Below are positions 54,830-63,900 of a DNA stretch of 64,000 nucleotides, one piece after another. The position numbers were made by a program, and so were the translations under genes. The stretch's first letter is position 1, and each line of letters opens with the position of its first letter. The stretch comes from Methanosarcina siciliae T4/M (GTDB taxonomy: Archaea > Halobacteriota > Methanosarcinia > Methanosarcinales > Methanosarcinaceae). A model generated the notes under the pieces. It searched no databases and had not been told where the DNA came from. It was given only the letters and a program-made list of their open reading frames with translations. The stretch lies in contig NZ_CP009506.1 of NCBI RefSeq assembly GCF_000970085.1, positions 4,402,001 to 4,466,000 of the forward strand. The letters run 5' to 3'.

Positions 54830-56074
54830 TTGATTGAAGTTATAAACAAAGCCTGTGGTTTAGACATTCACAAAATCTTTTTCATAGCTACAATTCTCAG
54901 CAGATTTGGTGAAAAACAACAGCAACGTTTTGATAGAAATGATGACGGAATTTTGGCCTTTAAAAAATGGGCAATATCTGAAAAATGCGACGTTGTCGCA
55001 TGTGAATCTACAAGTGATTTTTGGGTTCCTATTTATGATTCATTGATAAAGCATCTCCCTGTTATAATTGGGAATGCCCGAGATATGAAGGCTTTTACGC
55101 ACAAAAAACAGACAAGATCGACTCTGAGTTCATCGCACAACTTGCACTGAATAACATGATTAAACCATCAAGAATTTTTCCAAAAAACCATAGAGCATTT
55201 CGTTCATACGTTCGGCTTCGACATAGTCTTGTACAAAAAAGAACAGACATAAAAAATGAAGCTCATGCTATTCTCGCACCTGAAATGTTTAATTTGAAGG
55301 ATGTACTGACAGATATTTTTGGAAAGAGCGGTAGAGCAATTCTATCAGGAATCTCTTCGGGTAAAAACGTTGACCAGATTATGGAAAACCTTTCCCCAAA
55401 TGTTCGTAATAAGAGTGCCCAGATAAGAGAGATTCTTGACAAAGAAATCTCTCAAAGTGCTGCATTCCGACTTAATATCTGTCTGAAACTCATAAAGTGT
55501 CTTGACGACGAAATTGAAATTTTGGAGATAGAAATTTTCAATTACGCTTACAGAAATCATGAGCGTGAAATGGAAATTTTAGTGTCAGTTCCTGGTGTAG
55601 GGGAACTTGGTGTAGCCACCTTAATTGCTGAAATTGGAGATTTTAAGGACTTTTCTTCAGGCAATAAGCTTGCTTCTTGGCTTGGAATAGTTCCTAATGT
55701 GTATCAATCCGCAGATAAATACCATAACGGAAGAATTACAAAGAGAGGATCAAAGGAAGCAAGGTGGATTCTAATACAGATTGCTCAAGCGGCAGCAAGA
55801 AAGAAAAATAGCAAGTTAAAAGAGTTTTTTAACAGAAAAAAGAAGTCCATTGGATATGCGAAGGCAATTGTTGCCCTGGCGAGAAAAATTGCAACGATAA
55901 TATGGCATCTTATTCGACAATGATGAGATCTATGAAGATGAAACAGGCTATAAAAAGGGAGAAATCCAAAAGAGGAAAATCATTGAAATTGAGACATTAT
56001 CAATCGATGAAAGGATTAAAATTATCAGTGGAATATTTGCAGTTGTGGGAAAAGAGAAAAAAGAGAGTACGTGA
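54830..56074 (+). pseudogene. IS110-family transposase with two frameshifts
   Basis: Three consecutive frames join into one roughly 414-residue IS110 recombinase. Frame one (54830-55150) has CGLDIHK with the first RuvC-like Asp and ends after FTHKK. One missing A in the AAAAAAC run near 55105 shifts it; restored, it would read TDKIDSEFIAQLALNNMIKP. Frame two (to 55923) has VPGVGELGVATLIAEIGD, WLGIVP and the serine block QSADKYHNGRITKRGSKEA. A second shift near 55913-55920 separates a tail (NDEIYEDETGYKKGEIQKRK to KEKKEST, stop 56074). The TTG start has GGTGAT upstream. Two independent breaks make a decayed gene more likely than programmed frameshifting. Confidence 0.88.
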
Positions 56075-56308
56075 GGAAGATATCCTCATCTACTTTCATG
56101 CTAATATAAGGTAATTTAAAAATAAAAAGAAGTTACTTTAAGTTGGGAGAAATTACTGTAATTCCAGTGAAAGGAATAGCTTTCAGTGAAAAGAATAGCT
56201 ATAATTTTCATTTGAAAAAAACAACCGGAAGCCATAATCATGTAATTTAACCAATGACCGCATTTTTGCCTAAATAAATGGTTAAGTGCAAAAGTCTGAG
56301 TGGAAAAA

Positions 56309-56665
56309 ATGTCTGAGAAAAAAATAATAGAAGTTCGGGATGCTTATTCCCTTCCTGAAGATGTACTTGAGGCTGTTCATGAGGCCCTGCATGAAGATGT
56401 TGAGGAGATTGTCGGCTTATTCAAGGTTCTTGCAGATCCGACTCGCTTGCGAATTCTCAAAGCCCTCGAAGTCCAGAGCCTCTGTGTCTGCGTTCTTGTT
56501 GAAGCTACGGACCAGAAGCATTCTGCACTTTCTTATCACCTTAAACTCTTAAAGGAAGCAGGGCTCGTGGATTCGAGGAGAGAACGCAGTTTCCAGATCT
56601 ACGACCTTACGGAATTCGGAAACTTGCTCCTGAAGCACATTGAAAAGCGCTTTGAAAAAAGTTAA
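56309..56665 (+). CDS. ArsR-family transcriptional regulator
   Basis: This 118-residue winged-helix repressor has an N-terminal acidic extension (1-35), then VGLFKVLADPTRLRILKAL and the recognition helix region KHSALSYHLKLLKEAGLV. The segment SLCVCVLVEAT holds a Cys-x-Cys pair at the place where ArsR/SmtB proteins bind metals in helix 3, so a metal or thiol signal is likely. The start ATG 56309 follows GAGTGG. It stands alone, convergent with nikR; no obvious target gene is adjacent. Confidence 0.9.
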   Translation: MSEKKIIEVRDAYSLPEDVLEAVHEALHEDVEEIVGLFKVLADPTRLRILKALEVQSLCVCVLVEATDQKHSALSYHLKLLKEAGLVDSRRERSFQIYDLTEFGNLLLKHIEKRFEKS

Positions 56666-56766
56666 ACGAAGAGATTGAAGGAGTTTTTGCTGTATAATAT
56701 ACCTTGAATCCTTCAATACTCCCGAGTAATCATGCCTGTCTGTGGATACGACCCCGACAGGTAAAA

Positions 56767-57189
56767 TCAGATTTTTTCGTTTGAAGCTACCGTGGTGAGT
56801 TTTGAGAATTTAACTCCCTTAAGGGCCATTATAGCTTCAGCAAGCTCTTTAATCTCTTCACCGTCTCCATCCAGAACGATTACTTCAAAACAGTTATCGT
56901 GGTCGAGGTGGATGTGTACGGAGGACTTTATCAGGTGAGAGTAGTGGTGCTGGATATCGGCAAGGGCGTTTGAAAGCCCGCGCTTTGTGTGGTCGTATAT
57001 GACAGCAACTGTCCCTACACGATGACCTTTAATATCACCCATCCACTCATAGTAAGAAATGTAACTCCTGATGGCGTCTCTTATGCCTTCCGAACGGGAA
57101 GAGTATCCTCTTTTTTCGATAATCTCATCAAATTTGCTAAGAAGGGTGTCTGGAAGGGAGACCCCTATCCTCATAAGTTCTGTTTCCAT
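56767..57189 (-). CDS. nikR: nickel-responsive regulator NikR
   Basis: This 140-residue protein has an N-terminal ribbon-helix-helix (MRIGVSLPDTLLSKFDEII, SRSEGIRDAIRSYI) and a C-terminal ACT-like nickel domain with the ligands His and Cys in SSVHIHLDHDNCFEV. Nickel-bound NikR represses nickel uptake, important in methanogens for F430, hydrogenase and CODH. Its own promoter carries a dyad at 57225-57251, consistent with autoregulation. No nickel transporter gene is in the window. Confidence 0.94.
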   Translation of the reverse strand: METELMRIGVSLPDTLLSKFDEIIEKRGYSSRSEGIRDAIRSYISYYEWMGDIKGHRVGTVAVIYDHTKRGLSNALADIQHHYSHLIKSSVHIHLDHDNCFEVIVLDGDGEEIKELAEAIMALKGVKFSKLTTVASNEKI

Positions 57190-57530
57190 CGTATCACCAG
57201 GTAATTTGCAATTTATCCGAATGATAATACATTAAGTTAATGTAAGTATTACTATATATGTTTTATTCACTTGATCATTAATATAAAAGAGTTGTGCTCA
57301 TATGTTATTTCGCTCCTCAGTATATTAATGTTTGGGAACTATAAAATTTAGAATATATGAAATGGGTAAAGCGTCCATAGATTAAGAAAGGAGACAAAAA
57401 TAAATAATAAATAAAAACAAAAGGAAAAGAATTCGCAAAAAATAAATACATGATACAGTTTAAGTAATATTTACAAGTAGAATGAGAAAGGATAAAAGGT
57501 AAATTCTCCTTTCTCTGTCCACTTTTTCCA
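57190..57530. other. spacer between nikR and F390 synthetase-like gene
   Basis: This is an AT-rich stretch. The left part contains the nikR promoter and dyad. The right part is the 3' region of the minus-strand ligase gene, A-rich on the plus strand and so T-rich on the transcribed strand, as for archaeal termination. No gene is seen. Confidence 0.5.
57225..57260 (-). promoter_or_regulatory. nikR promoter with operator-like dyad
   Basis: TAATACATTA (57225-57234) and TAATGTAAGTATTA (57238-57251) form an inverted repeat with one extra base, next to a minus-strand TATA-like CATATATAGT (57251-57260). Transcription would start near 57232, inside the dyad, so a bound protein would block it. It does not match the Escherichia GTATGA half-site exactly. 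Confidence 0.5.
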
Positions 57531-58889
57531 TTATCTCCTGTCCACAAGCCTCTTTGGCCTTCCTTTTATTTTGTACAGTTCAAGCCCTTCCGGCCCCGTA
57601 AAGTTGAAAATGATCTTGAAAGTGCCGTCTTCATAAGCTCTGGAGAGAGGAGGTTTATACCTAAAAAAAGAGTGGAGGAAGTTTTCCTTGAGAATAGTAC
57701 GGTCACAGGTTTCGGGGTTTTCGCATTCCAGACTGACCCTGAGGACGGTCTCTCCTTCATCTTCTCCCCCGTAGAGAAAAGCTTCATACTCTCCTGTCAG
57801 GTAGTCCATGTTCTCACGCTGGAAGACCCCCCTTTCCACATCAACACGGTTAAAAGGAGTTCCTTCAACCCAGACGGTTTCCGCCTCTCGCTGGGGAGTC
57901 AGAATTTTCATGTGAGTCCTGCCGCAAGAGCACTTTTTGCGCGTAAGGACGACGGTCGTATCATCGGTGTCGTAGTTTAAGAGCAGGTTGCCTGCCTTTG
58001 CCCCAACAGGCAGGAGCGTACTCAGGATTACTCTCCCGCAGTCCCCATCCGGCACGAAATTCTCCAGGTACGGGTCGTAAACATCAAGATGGACAAAGTC
58101 CTCGGGAACGTGCAGCCCTGTGATTTCGCTACATTCTCCGCACATCGTCCCTTCCGTGCTCCCGTAGGTGTTGTACACAGGGCAGCCCCAGATTTCCGCT
58201 AGATGGTTTCTTGACTCTTCAGCAAAGGCTTCCCCGCCAACAACCAGTTTGTTTACGCCCGACTGCTCTGGTTCGATACCTTCAGCCTTCATTCTGCGGG
58301 CAAGGTTCAGGAGCTTGAATACACTGCCCACTATGCCTGTCGGCCTGTAAGCTTCAATAACACGCAGGGGGAAAGTGCACTTGCCCTCAGGGATAATGCT
58401 CATTCCAATCTGCCTGGCAGCAAGGGTCATGGTGTTTGCTCCCACATTCATGCCGTAGGAAGCACAGACAACAACCCTGTCTCCGGGCCCGAAGCCCTGG
58501 GACCTGAAAATCCGGGCGTACTTTTCTGCGTAACGTTCCCAGTCCTCCCAGGTAAGGAAAAAGCTCTTTGGGGTCCCGCTCGTACCGCTGGTCTCGTGAA
58601 TGGTGAAAACATCTCCCCAACCCACGCTCCTGAACATAAAATCCTCCCTCTCGGGAGGCTGGTTTTCCCGGATAGTCTTTCCGGAGATGATCGGAAGTTC
58701 GAGGAGGTCCTCATGGGCTTTGATATCCCCAGGGTTTACCCTGTGTTTTTCAAACCATTTCCTGTAAAATGGCGAATTTTCTGCCGCATATTTTACCGTA
58801 TACCGCACCCTTTCCTCGATGAGGGCATCGAGTTCTCCCCGGTCCATGGTCTCGATTTCCGGATTAAAGTAAGGTTCTGAGTTTTCCAC
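57531..58889 (-). CDS. coenzyme F390 synthetase-like / phenylacetate-CoA-ligase-family adenylating enzyme
   Basis: This 452-residue member of the ANL (AMP-forming) superfamily has the P-loop-like ETSGTSGTPKSFFLTW, VVCASYGMNVG, VNKLVVGGEAF, YNTYGSTEGTMCGE with the A5-type motif, and LNYDTDDTTVV. Cys pairs (CSCGRTHM, MCGEC) are as in PaaK relatives. It strongly resembles methanogen F390 synthetases, which adenylylate oxidised coenzyme F420 in response to oxygen or redox stress. The function is inferred from remembered family similarity. It is a single gene with a divergent 2-kb spacer upstream. Confidence 0.78.
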   Translation of the reverse strand: MENSEPYFNPEIETMDRGELDALIEERVRYTVKYAAENSPFYRKWFEKHRVNPGDIKAHEDLLELPIISGKTIRENQPPEREDFMFRSVGWGDVFTIHETSGTSGTPKSFFLTWEDWERYAEKYARIFRSQGFGPGDRVVVCASYGMNVGANTMTLAARQIGMSIIPEGKCTFPLRVIEAYRPTGIVGSVFKLLNLARRMKAEGIEPEQSGVNKLVVGGEAFAEESRNHLAEIWGCPVYNTYGSTEGTMCGECSEITGLHVPEDFVHLDVYDPYLENFVPDGDCGRVILSTLLPVGAKAGNLLLNYDTDDTTVVLTRKKCSCGRTHMKILTPQREAETVWVEGTPFNRVDVERGVFQRENMDYLTGEYEAFLYGGEDEGETVLRVSLECENPETCDRTILKENFLHSFFRYKPPLSRAYEDGTFKIIFNFTGPEGLELYKIKGRPKRLVDRR

Positions 58890-59553
58890 TTTAAAACACT
58901 CCGGCTGTAGCCTTTAACCACGCGAAAATTTGTAAATTATATAAATCCCTGTTATTACTGGTCTCAAATATGAATTTGGACTTCAATTATGAAACAGTTT
59001 TGGGCAGGCATACAGCCGTGAGCAGGCTTTAAGCTTCGCTTCGGGGAAAGTTTGTGGAAGCTTCTGCTCATCAGGATAGAAAAAATAAGAATTTACGTTT
59101 TTTAATCAATCAGGCGTCAAAAGGTACAAGGTATACCCCATCGGCCCTTTTTTGGTCTTTTACCGAGCTCTTAGCTTTAAAGTTCGAACTTGTTATCATT
59201 TTTGTTAAATTTATATTTCATTACTCCGATAACCATTGACAGTTTGAAGTTAAGGCATCAGATTTTGGAAGTTAAAGTGTCAGATAACTTAACTCGTTGC
59301 GACCAACAAAAAACGTGGGAACAAAAGTTAAAACAGCATATTAGTAGCAGTATTTATTGTTAACAGTATTTCTTCCTGAGAACCTCATGAAAAATCAGCA
59401 TCAGCTTAATAAGCCAAAAACTCACCGAAAACATAGTTCCATGAATTTTCCTCCCAAGTATCAAAAAATAGTAAAAACGGTATTCAGGCAAAGTAAAGGT
59501 TCTTTTGCCGAGATTCAAAATCCTCCTTAACTTCAACTTTTTTCCAGAATAAC

Positions 59554-59664
59554 GGTTAGCCCGGCGCTTCAAGGAGGTCCGAATTCCTTTCCCGGACACA
59601 CTATATATCTGGACGTGCCCGAGATTCCACACAGGCTAACCAAACCCCCTATGAAAACATAGGA
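59554..59664 (+). ncRNA. structured leader motif, copy A (orphan)
   Basis: The outer helix P1 is GGTTAGCC (59554-59561) with GGCTAACC (59634-59641). The conserved 5' block is CGGCGCTTC...GGTCCGAA. P2 is ATCT/AGAT (about 59607-59625), then the conserved ATTCCACACA block. The 3' hairpin is CCTAT-gaaaac-ATAGG (59648-59663). An ATG follows at 59675, but its frame ends after 24 codons. Confidence 0.65.
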
Positions 59665-60434
59665 TACTCAAATTATGAGGGGATTCTATATAATATTTTT
59701 GCTAATGTTTCAACGCATCAAAAATCAGCCAGATAATAAACAATTTTGATATTAAATAGACATATAATTGCTAATCCTCAAGCACTGAAAAAACAGGAGC
59801 AAAGTAAATAATTTAAAGAAAAAGGTTAGTGTGTTAATCTTGACCATGAAAACAACAAATATTGAAAAGTTAGGGGTAGAAATTTACATATAATCAGGAA
59901 AAAAATACATACAGTACATAATAACTTAACCTCAAATCCACAGCAAAGATGAGACATTGCTGAAAAAGGACTCCAAAAACTTACCTATTAGTATTAATCA
60001 AGTTTGTCATTGATATTATTTTCCAAGAATGGATAATAACGATTTTTGATTGATTTTTCTTTAATACAGGATAACTCAATCCAAAAATAAGCCGTAATAT
60101 TCCAAAGTGGGTGAAAAGGAAAAATACAAGATAGAATTAAAAAACTTATTAATTTTTTTCATGATACGGAGGAGTTTTGTTAGCTTAGAGGGTAAGAATA
60201 ATAATCCAAAGATTTTTATTTGTAGAGGTGTTTAACAGTTAGTTGGTCTAACCAAATTTTCCTGAGAAATCCTGGAACTTTTTAGGAGAAAAATGACTAG
60301 ATTAAATATAAAAAATCGCTTAATTTGTAGTTCAAACTTGTGTATACAAATGCTACAGATTCTAGATACAATAGTTACATGATAAAAACTCAGGCATTAC
60401 AAAAATTTTAATTCATTTTGTCAAATTAATTCGC

Positions 60435-60546
60435 TTGATCCGGCGCTTCGAAAAGGTCCAAAAATATGATCTGCCCACTTCGTAAAACTCGAAATAAGGT
60501 CAGATTCCGCCCAGATCAACCTTCGACCCTATGAAAATACAGGAGG
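60435..60546 (+). ncRNA. structured leader motif, copy B (orphan)
   Basis: P1 is TTGATC (60435-60440) with GATCAA (60514-60519). The 5' block is CGGCGCTTC...AAAGGTCCAAA. P2 is ATCTG/CAGAT, then ATTCCGCCCA. The 3' hairpin CCTAT/ATAcAGG is slightly decayed. AGGAGG (60541-60546) precedes an ATG at 60557 whose frame stops at codon 4. Confidence 0.65.
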
Positions 60547-60859
60547 TTACAAGGAAATGAGAAACTGAAAGCATTTACCATTTACTTTTTTGTACACAGC
60601 TCCAGACCTGAATTATTCCTAAAAGCTGGGAAGTCAGGGCTACGAAAATCAGGTATGTCCTCAGCAAAAATATTGAGAAATAGCTAAATGTTACTGAAAG
60701 GGCATATTTAGATTTTTATAAAATTGTGTATTTCACATTCAATTTTTTTCAGGGTTTAACATGCTGCTATTTTCAGTCTGATAATCGGACTCTGAAAATA
60801 AATAAGATGATCTCCAGAATCCTGAGAACAAAAAACAGAAAAACAAAATCCAGTCTCTT

Positions 60860-60984
60860 CCTGCCTTCTAAAGGTCCGAAAAAATCTTGAGACAACACTC
60901 CAGCCCGATCAAAACCCCTCCTGAACATTCAGGTAACCGGGCATTTCCGCACAGGCAGGCTGAACCCCTATGAGAAAATAGGAG
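60860..60984 (+). ncRNA. structured leader motif, copy C, 5' leader of the surface-protein gene
   Basis: P1 is CCTGCC (60860-60865) with GGCAGG (60954-60959). The 5' block is TTCTAAAGGTCCGAAA. P2 is GCCCG/CGGGC (about 60903-60941), containing an inner hairpin CCTGAA-ca-TTCAGG, then ATTTCCGCACA. The 3' hairpin CCTAT (60967-60971) with ATAGG (60978-60982) holds the first two bases of the GGAG ribosome binding site (60981-60984). It ends 10 bases before the gene's ATG. Confidence 0.7.
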
Positions 60985-60994
60985 AAACTAAAAT

Positions 60995-63900
60995 ATGAAC
61001 AAACATACATTGAAAATATTTCTGATTTGTCTAACATTGCTCCTGGTGACGGCTGCTCAGCCGGTACTGGGCTCCGACTGGGCTCAGTTCCAGAGAGATG
61101 TCTATAACACAGGTGTAACTGCAGACAGGGCCCCTATAACGGACCCTATGAACTCCACACTTTCCTGGGAGTACAAACTGGGAGGAAACGTTGATTCGGC
61201 TCCTATAGTGGCTGGAGACATGATTTATTCTGTGGCGGGTAACAATCACATCTATGCCTTTAACAGGACCACAGGCGAACTTGTCTGGGAAGAATCCACA
61301 AGTGGGAGTCTCGGCTTCCTGATAGGAAATGCAGCAGTTGGAAACGGAATAGTTTTTGTGCCGACCTCTAACGGGCAGATCTTTGCTTTTGATGCAGAAA
61401 CAGGGAGTCAGAAGTGGAATAAAGCATTAAACAGCAAGCAGCTCGACACTCCTATTGTTTATTCTGATGGTAAAATTTACTTCGGGGAAGCAATGGGTGG
61501 ACGCAATTATTACTGCCTGGATGAGAACGGTAACGAAGTCTGGAGCCGGACCGCAACAACCCAGGAAAACAGTCAGGGATCCTACTATTGGGCAGGAGCT
61601 GCAGTAATCGGGGACTACCTCGTTTATGGAGACAATGACGGACACATTGTTTCCGTGAATAAGGATACAGGAACTGACATTGCTGAAATAAATGTCTCTG
61701 AAGAGTTCGGGGTAGACTGTAAAGAAATCCGGTCCTCAATCCTTTATGTTGAAGACCCGGGAAGAGTCTACTTCACGTCTACGGGAGGATACTGCTTTGC
61801 TCTTGGTTTTAACCCTGCCGACGGGACCTTTAATACATCCGACAAACACAGTGTAAACATCGCCTATGCCTCTACCACGACTCCTGCCTATTACAACGGA
61901 AGAATATACATAGGTTCGGGAGAAATAATGAAATCCAATGGAAATGGGGTTTATTGCCTTGATGCCGACCTGACCGGCGTGATCTGGAATTATCCTGTAG
62001 GAGGCACAGGGATAGTTCAGTCCTCCCCGGCAATCTCCACATACTACGACAACGGAGACGGGGAAGTCTACATATACTTCACGGTAAACGCAAAACCCAT
62101 AGGAGGCGTGTACTGTCTCAAGGACTTACCCGATTCAACAAGCCCCGAACTTGTATGGAGTTACATCGAAAGCGGCAAAACGGACTTTTCTCTTCCGGGA
62201 GTTGCAATCTCTGACGGCTGGGTCTATTACGGAACCGACAACAAATACATCTTCGGACTCACAACTCCTGATTCGCAGGTTCCTGAAGCACCTACCGCTG
62301 ACTTCAGCGCGTCGCCCGTTTCCGGAGACGCACCTCTAACTGTCAGCTTTACCGATCTTTCCACGGGCGATGGAATTACCGCCTGGGCATGGGACTTTGA
62401 CAACGATGAAAACGTGGACTCGACAGAGCAGAACCCGAGCTACACCTATTCCAATGCAGGAACCTACGCTGTTAGCCTCAAGGTCACCGGGGAAGGCGGA
62501 AGCGACTCTGAAGTAAAAGCTGACTACATCACTGTATCCGAATCATCTACGCCTGTAGAACCGGTTGCTGCTTTCGCTGCGGATGTAACGAGTGGTACTG
62601 CTCCTCTAACCGTTAATTTCACGGATCAATCCACAGGTTCACCTACTTCCTGGGCATGGGACTTTGACAACGACGGAAACATGGACTCCACCGAGCAGAA
62701 CCCTAACCATACTTATTCCGATGCAGGTAGCTATGCCGTAAACCTAACAGTCACGAATGAAGATGGAAGCGATTCCGAGCTGAAGACTGACTACATCACT
62801 GTATCCGAATCATCTACGCCTGTAGAACCGGTTGCTGCTTTCGCTGCGGATGTAGCGAGTGGTACTGCTCCTCTAACCGTTAATTTCACGGATCAATCCA
62901 CAGGTTCACCTACTTCCTGGGCCTGGGACTTTGACAACGACGGAAACGATGACTCAAGCGAACAGAGCCCGAGCTATACCTATAACGATACAGGTAGCTA
63001 TACCGTAAAACTTACTGTCAGCAACGAAAACGGTAGCGATGCCCTGGAAATTTCGGGAATGATCACAGTTAAAGAAATTGTGATATCCGAGGATACCTGG
63101 TACCAGTTCCACAAGGATGCACAGCACAGCGGATATAGTAGCTCTGATGCTCCTGACAGCGCTAACCTTGCCTGGATTGCCGGGCCTCTTAATGATACGT
63201 ATTCCCTTGTTCCGAGTTCAAGCGTGGTTATTGCCGAAGGAATGGTCTTCGGACTATGCAACGGCGCTGTTGATGACTATGGCAACCCTCTGACTTCCGA
63301 GGGACAGCTTGTTGCCTTTGACGAGGAAACAGGAGAAGAAATATGGAATGTAACCGTAATGGCTCCGGAATGGGGTTCATGGTCATGTCCTGCTTACAAT
63401 GACGGAAAGGTATTCGCATCTGCAGGGAAAAACACTTACTGTGTAAATGCTTCTACCGGGGATATTCTATGGACCTTCCAGAACCCGAGTGAACTTGCAT
63501 CATGTAACGGCGGCCCGGCAATAGGAGATGGAAAGGTATTTGCCAGCGACTGGGACGGAGGAAATTATTACTGTCTTGATGAAAACACGGGAGAACTTCT
63601 GTGGACTTTCAAGGTAGATGGGCTATATGCACAGTCTACTCCTGCTTACAAAGAGGATAGGGTCTATCTTTCGGGATGGACTACCGTAAATGCAGTCTAC
63701 TGCGTAAATGCAACCACTGGAGAACTGATATGGGAAAATGACGAGTTATCAAGCAACCCATGCGGTTCCATAACAGTTACCGATGAAGGTCTGTACCTTT
63801 CTATTTACAGTTTCGGGACAGAGGATGGATTCTACAAGCTTGACCTGAACGACGGACATGAAATATGGGGAAGACCCGATATACCTCCTACGGATTCAAC

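Larger units (their letters stand above)
54676..56110 (+). mobile_element. IS110-family insertion element, probably inactive
   Basis: The element comprises a structured left non-coding end and a broken DEDD-type recombinase frame (54830-56074). Exact ends cannot be read from one copy; the limits given cover the recognisable parts. No flanking direct repeats were found, as expected for this family. Confidence 0.75.
58890..60994. other. 2.1-kb gene-free region with repeated leader RNA motifs
   Basis: No intact protein gene is seen on either strand. The region holds three copies of a structured leader motif (59554-59664, 60435-60546, 60860-60984). After the first two, short starts with hydrophobic codons stop early: ATG 59675 (MRGFYIIFLLMF, then stop after 24 codons) and ATG 60557 (stop at codon 4; one base deletion restores KLKAFTIYFFV). 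This suggests decayed genes for secreted proteins. A TATA-like TTTATAAAAT (60715-60724) could drive the third copy and the surface-protein gene. Confidence 0.6.

Noticed and set aside
55100..55115. Programmed -1 frameshift site in the IS110 transposase
   Set aside because: The A6C run is not in the canonical slippery phase, IS110 recombinases are normally encoded in one frame, and a second unrelated frameshift follows downstream.
59360..59632. 90-codon minus frame over leader copy A
   Set aside because: The sequence is explained better by the structured motif; no homologous frame exists over copies B and C.
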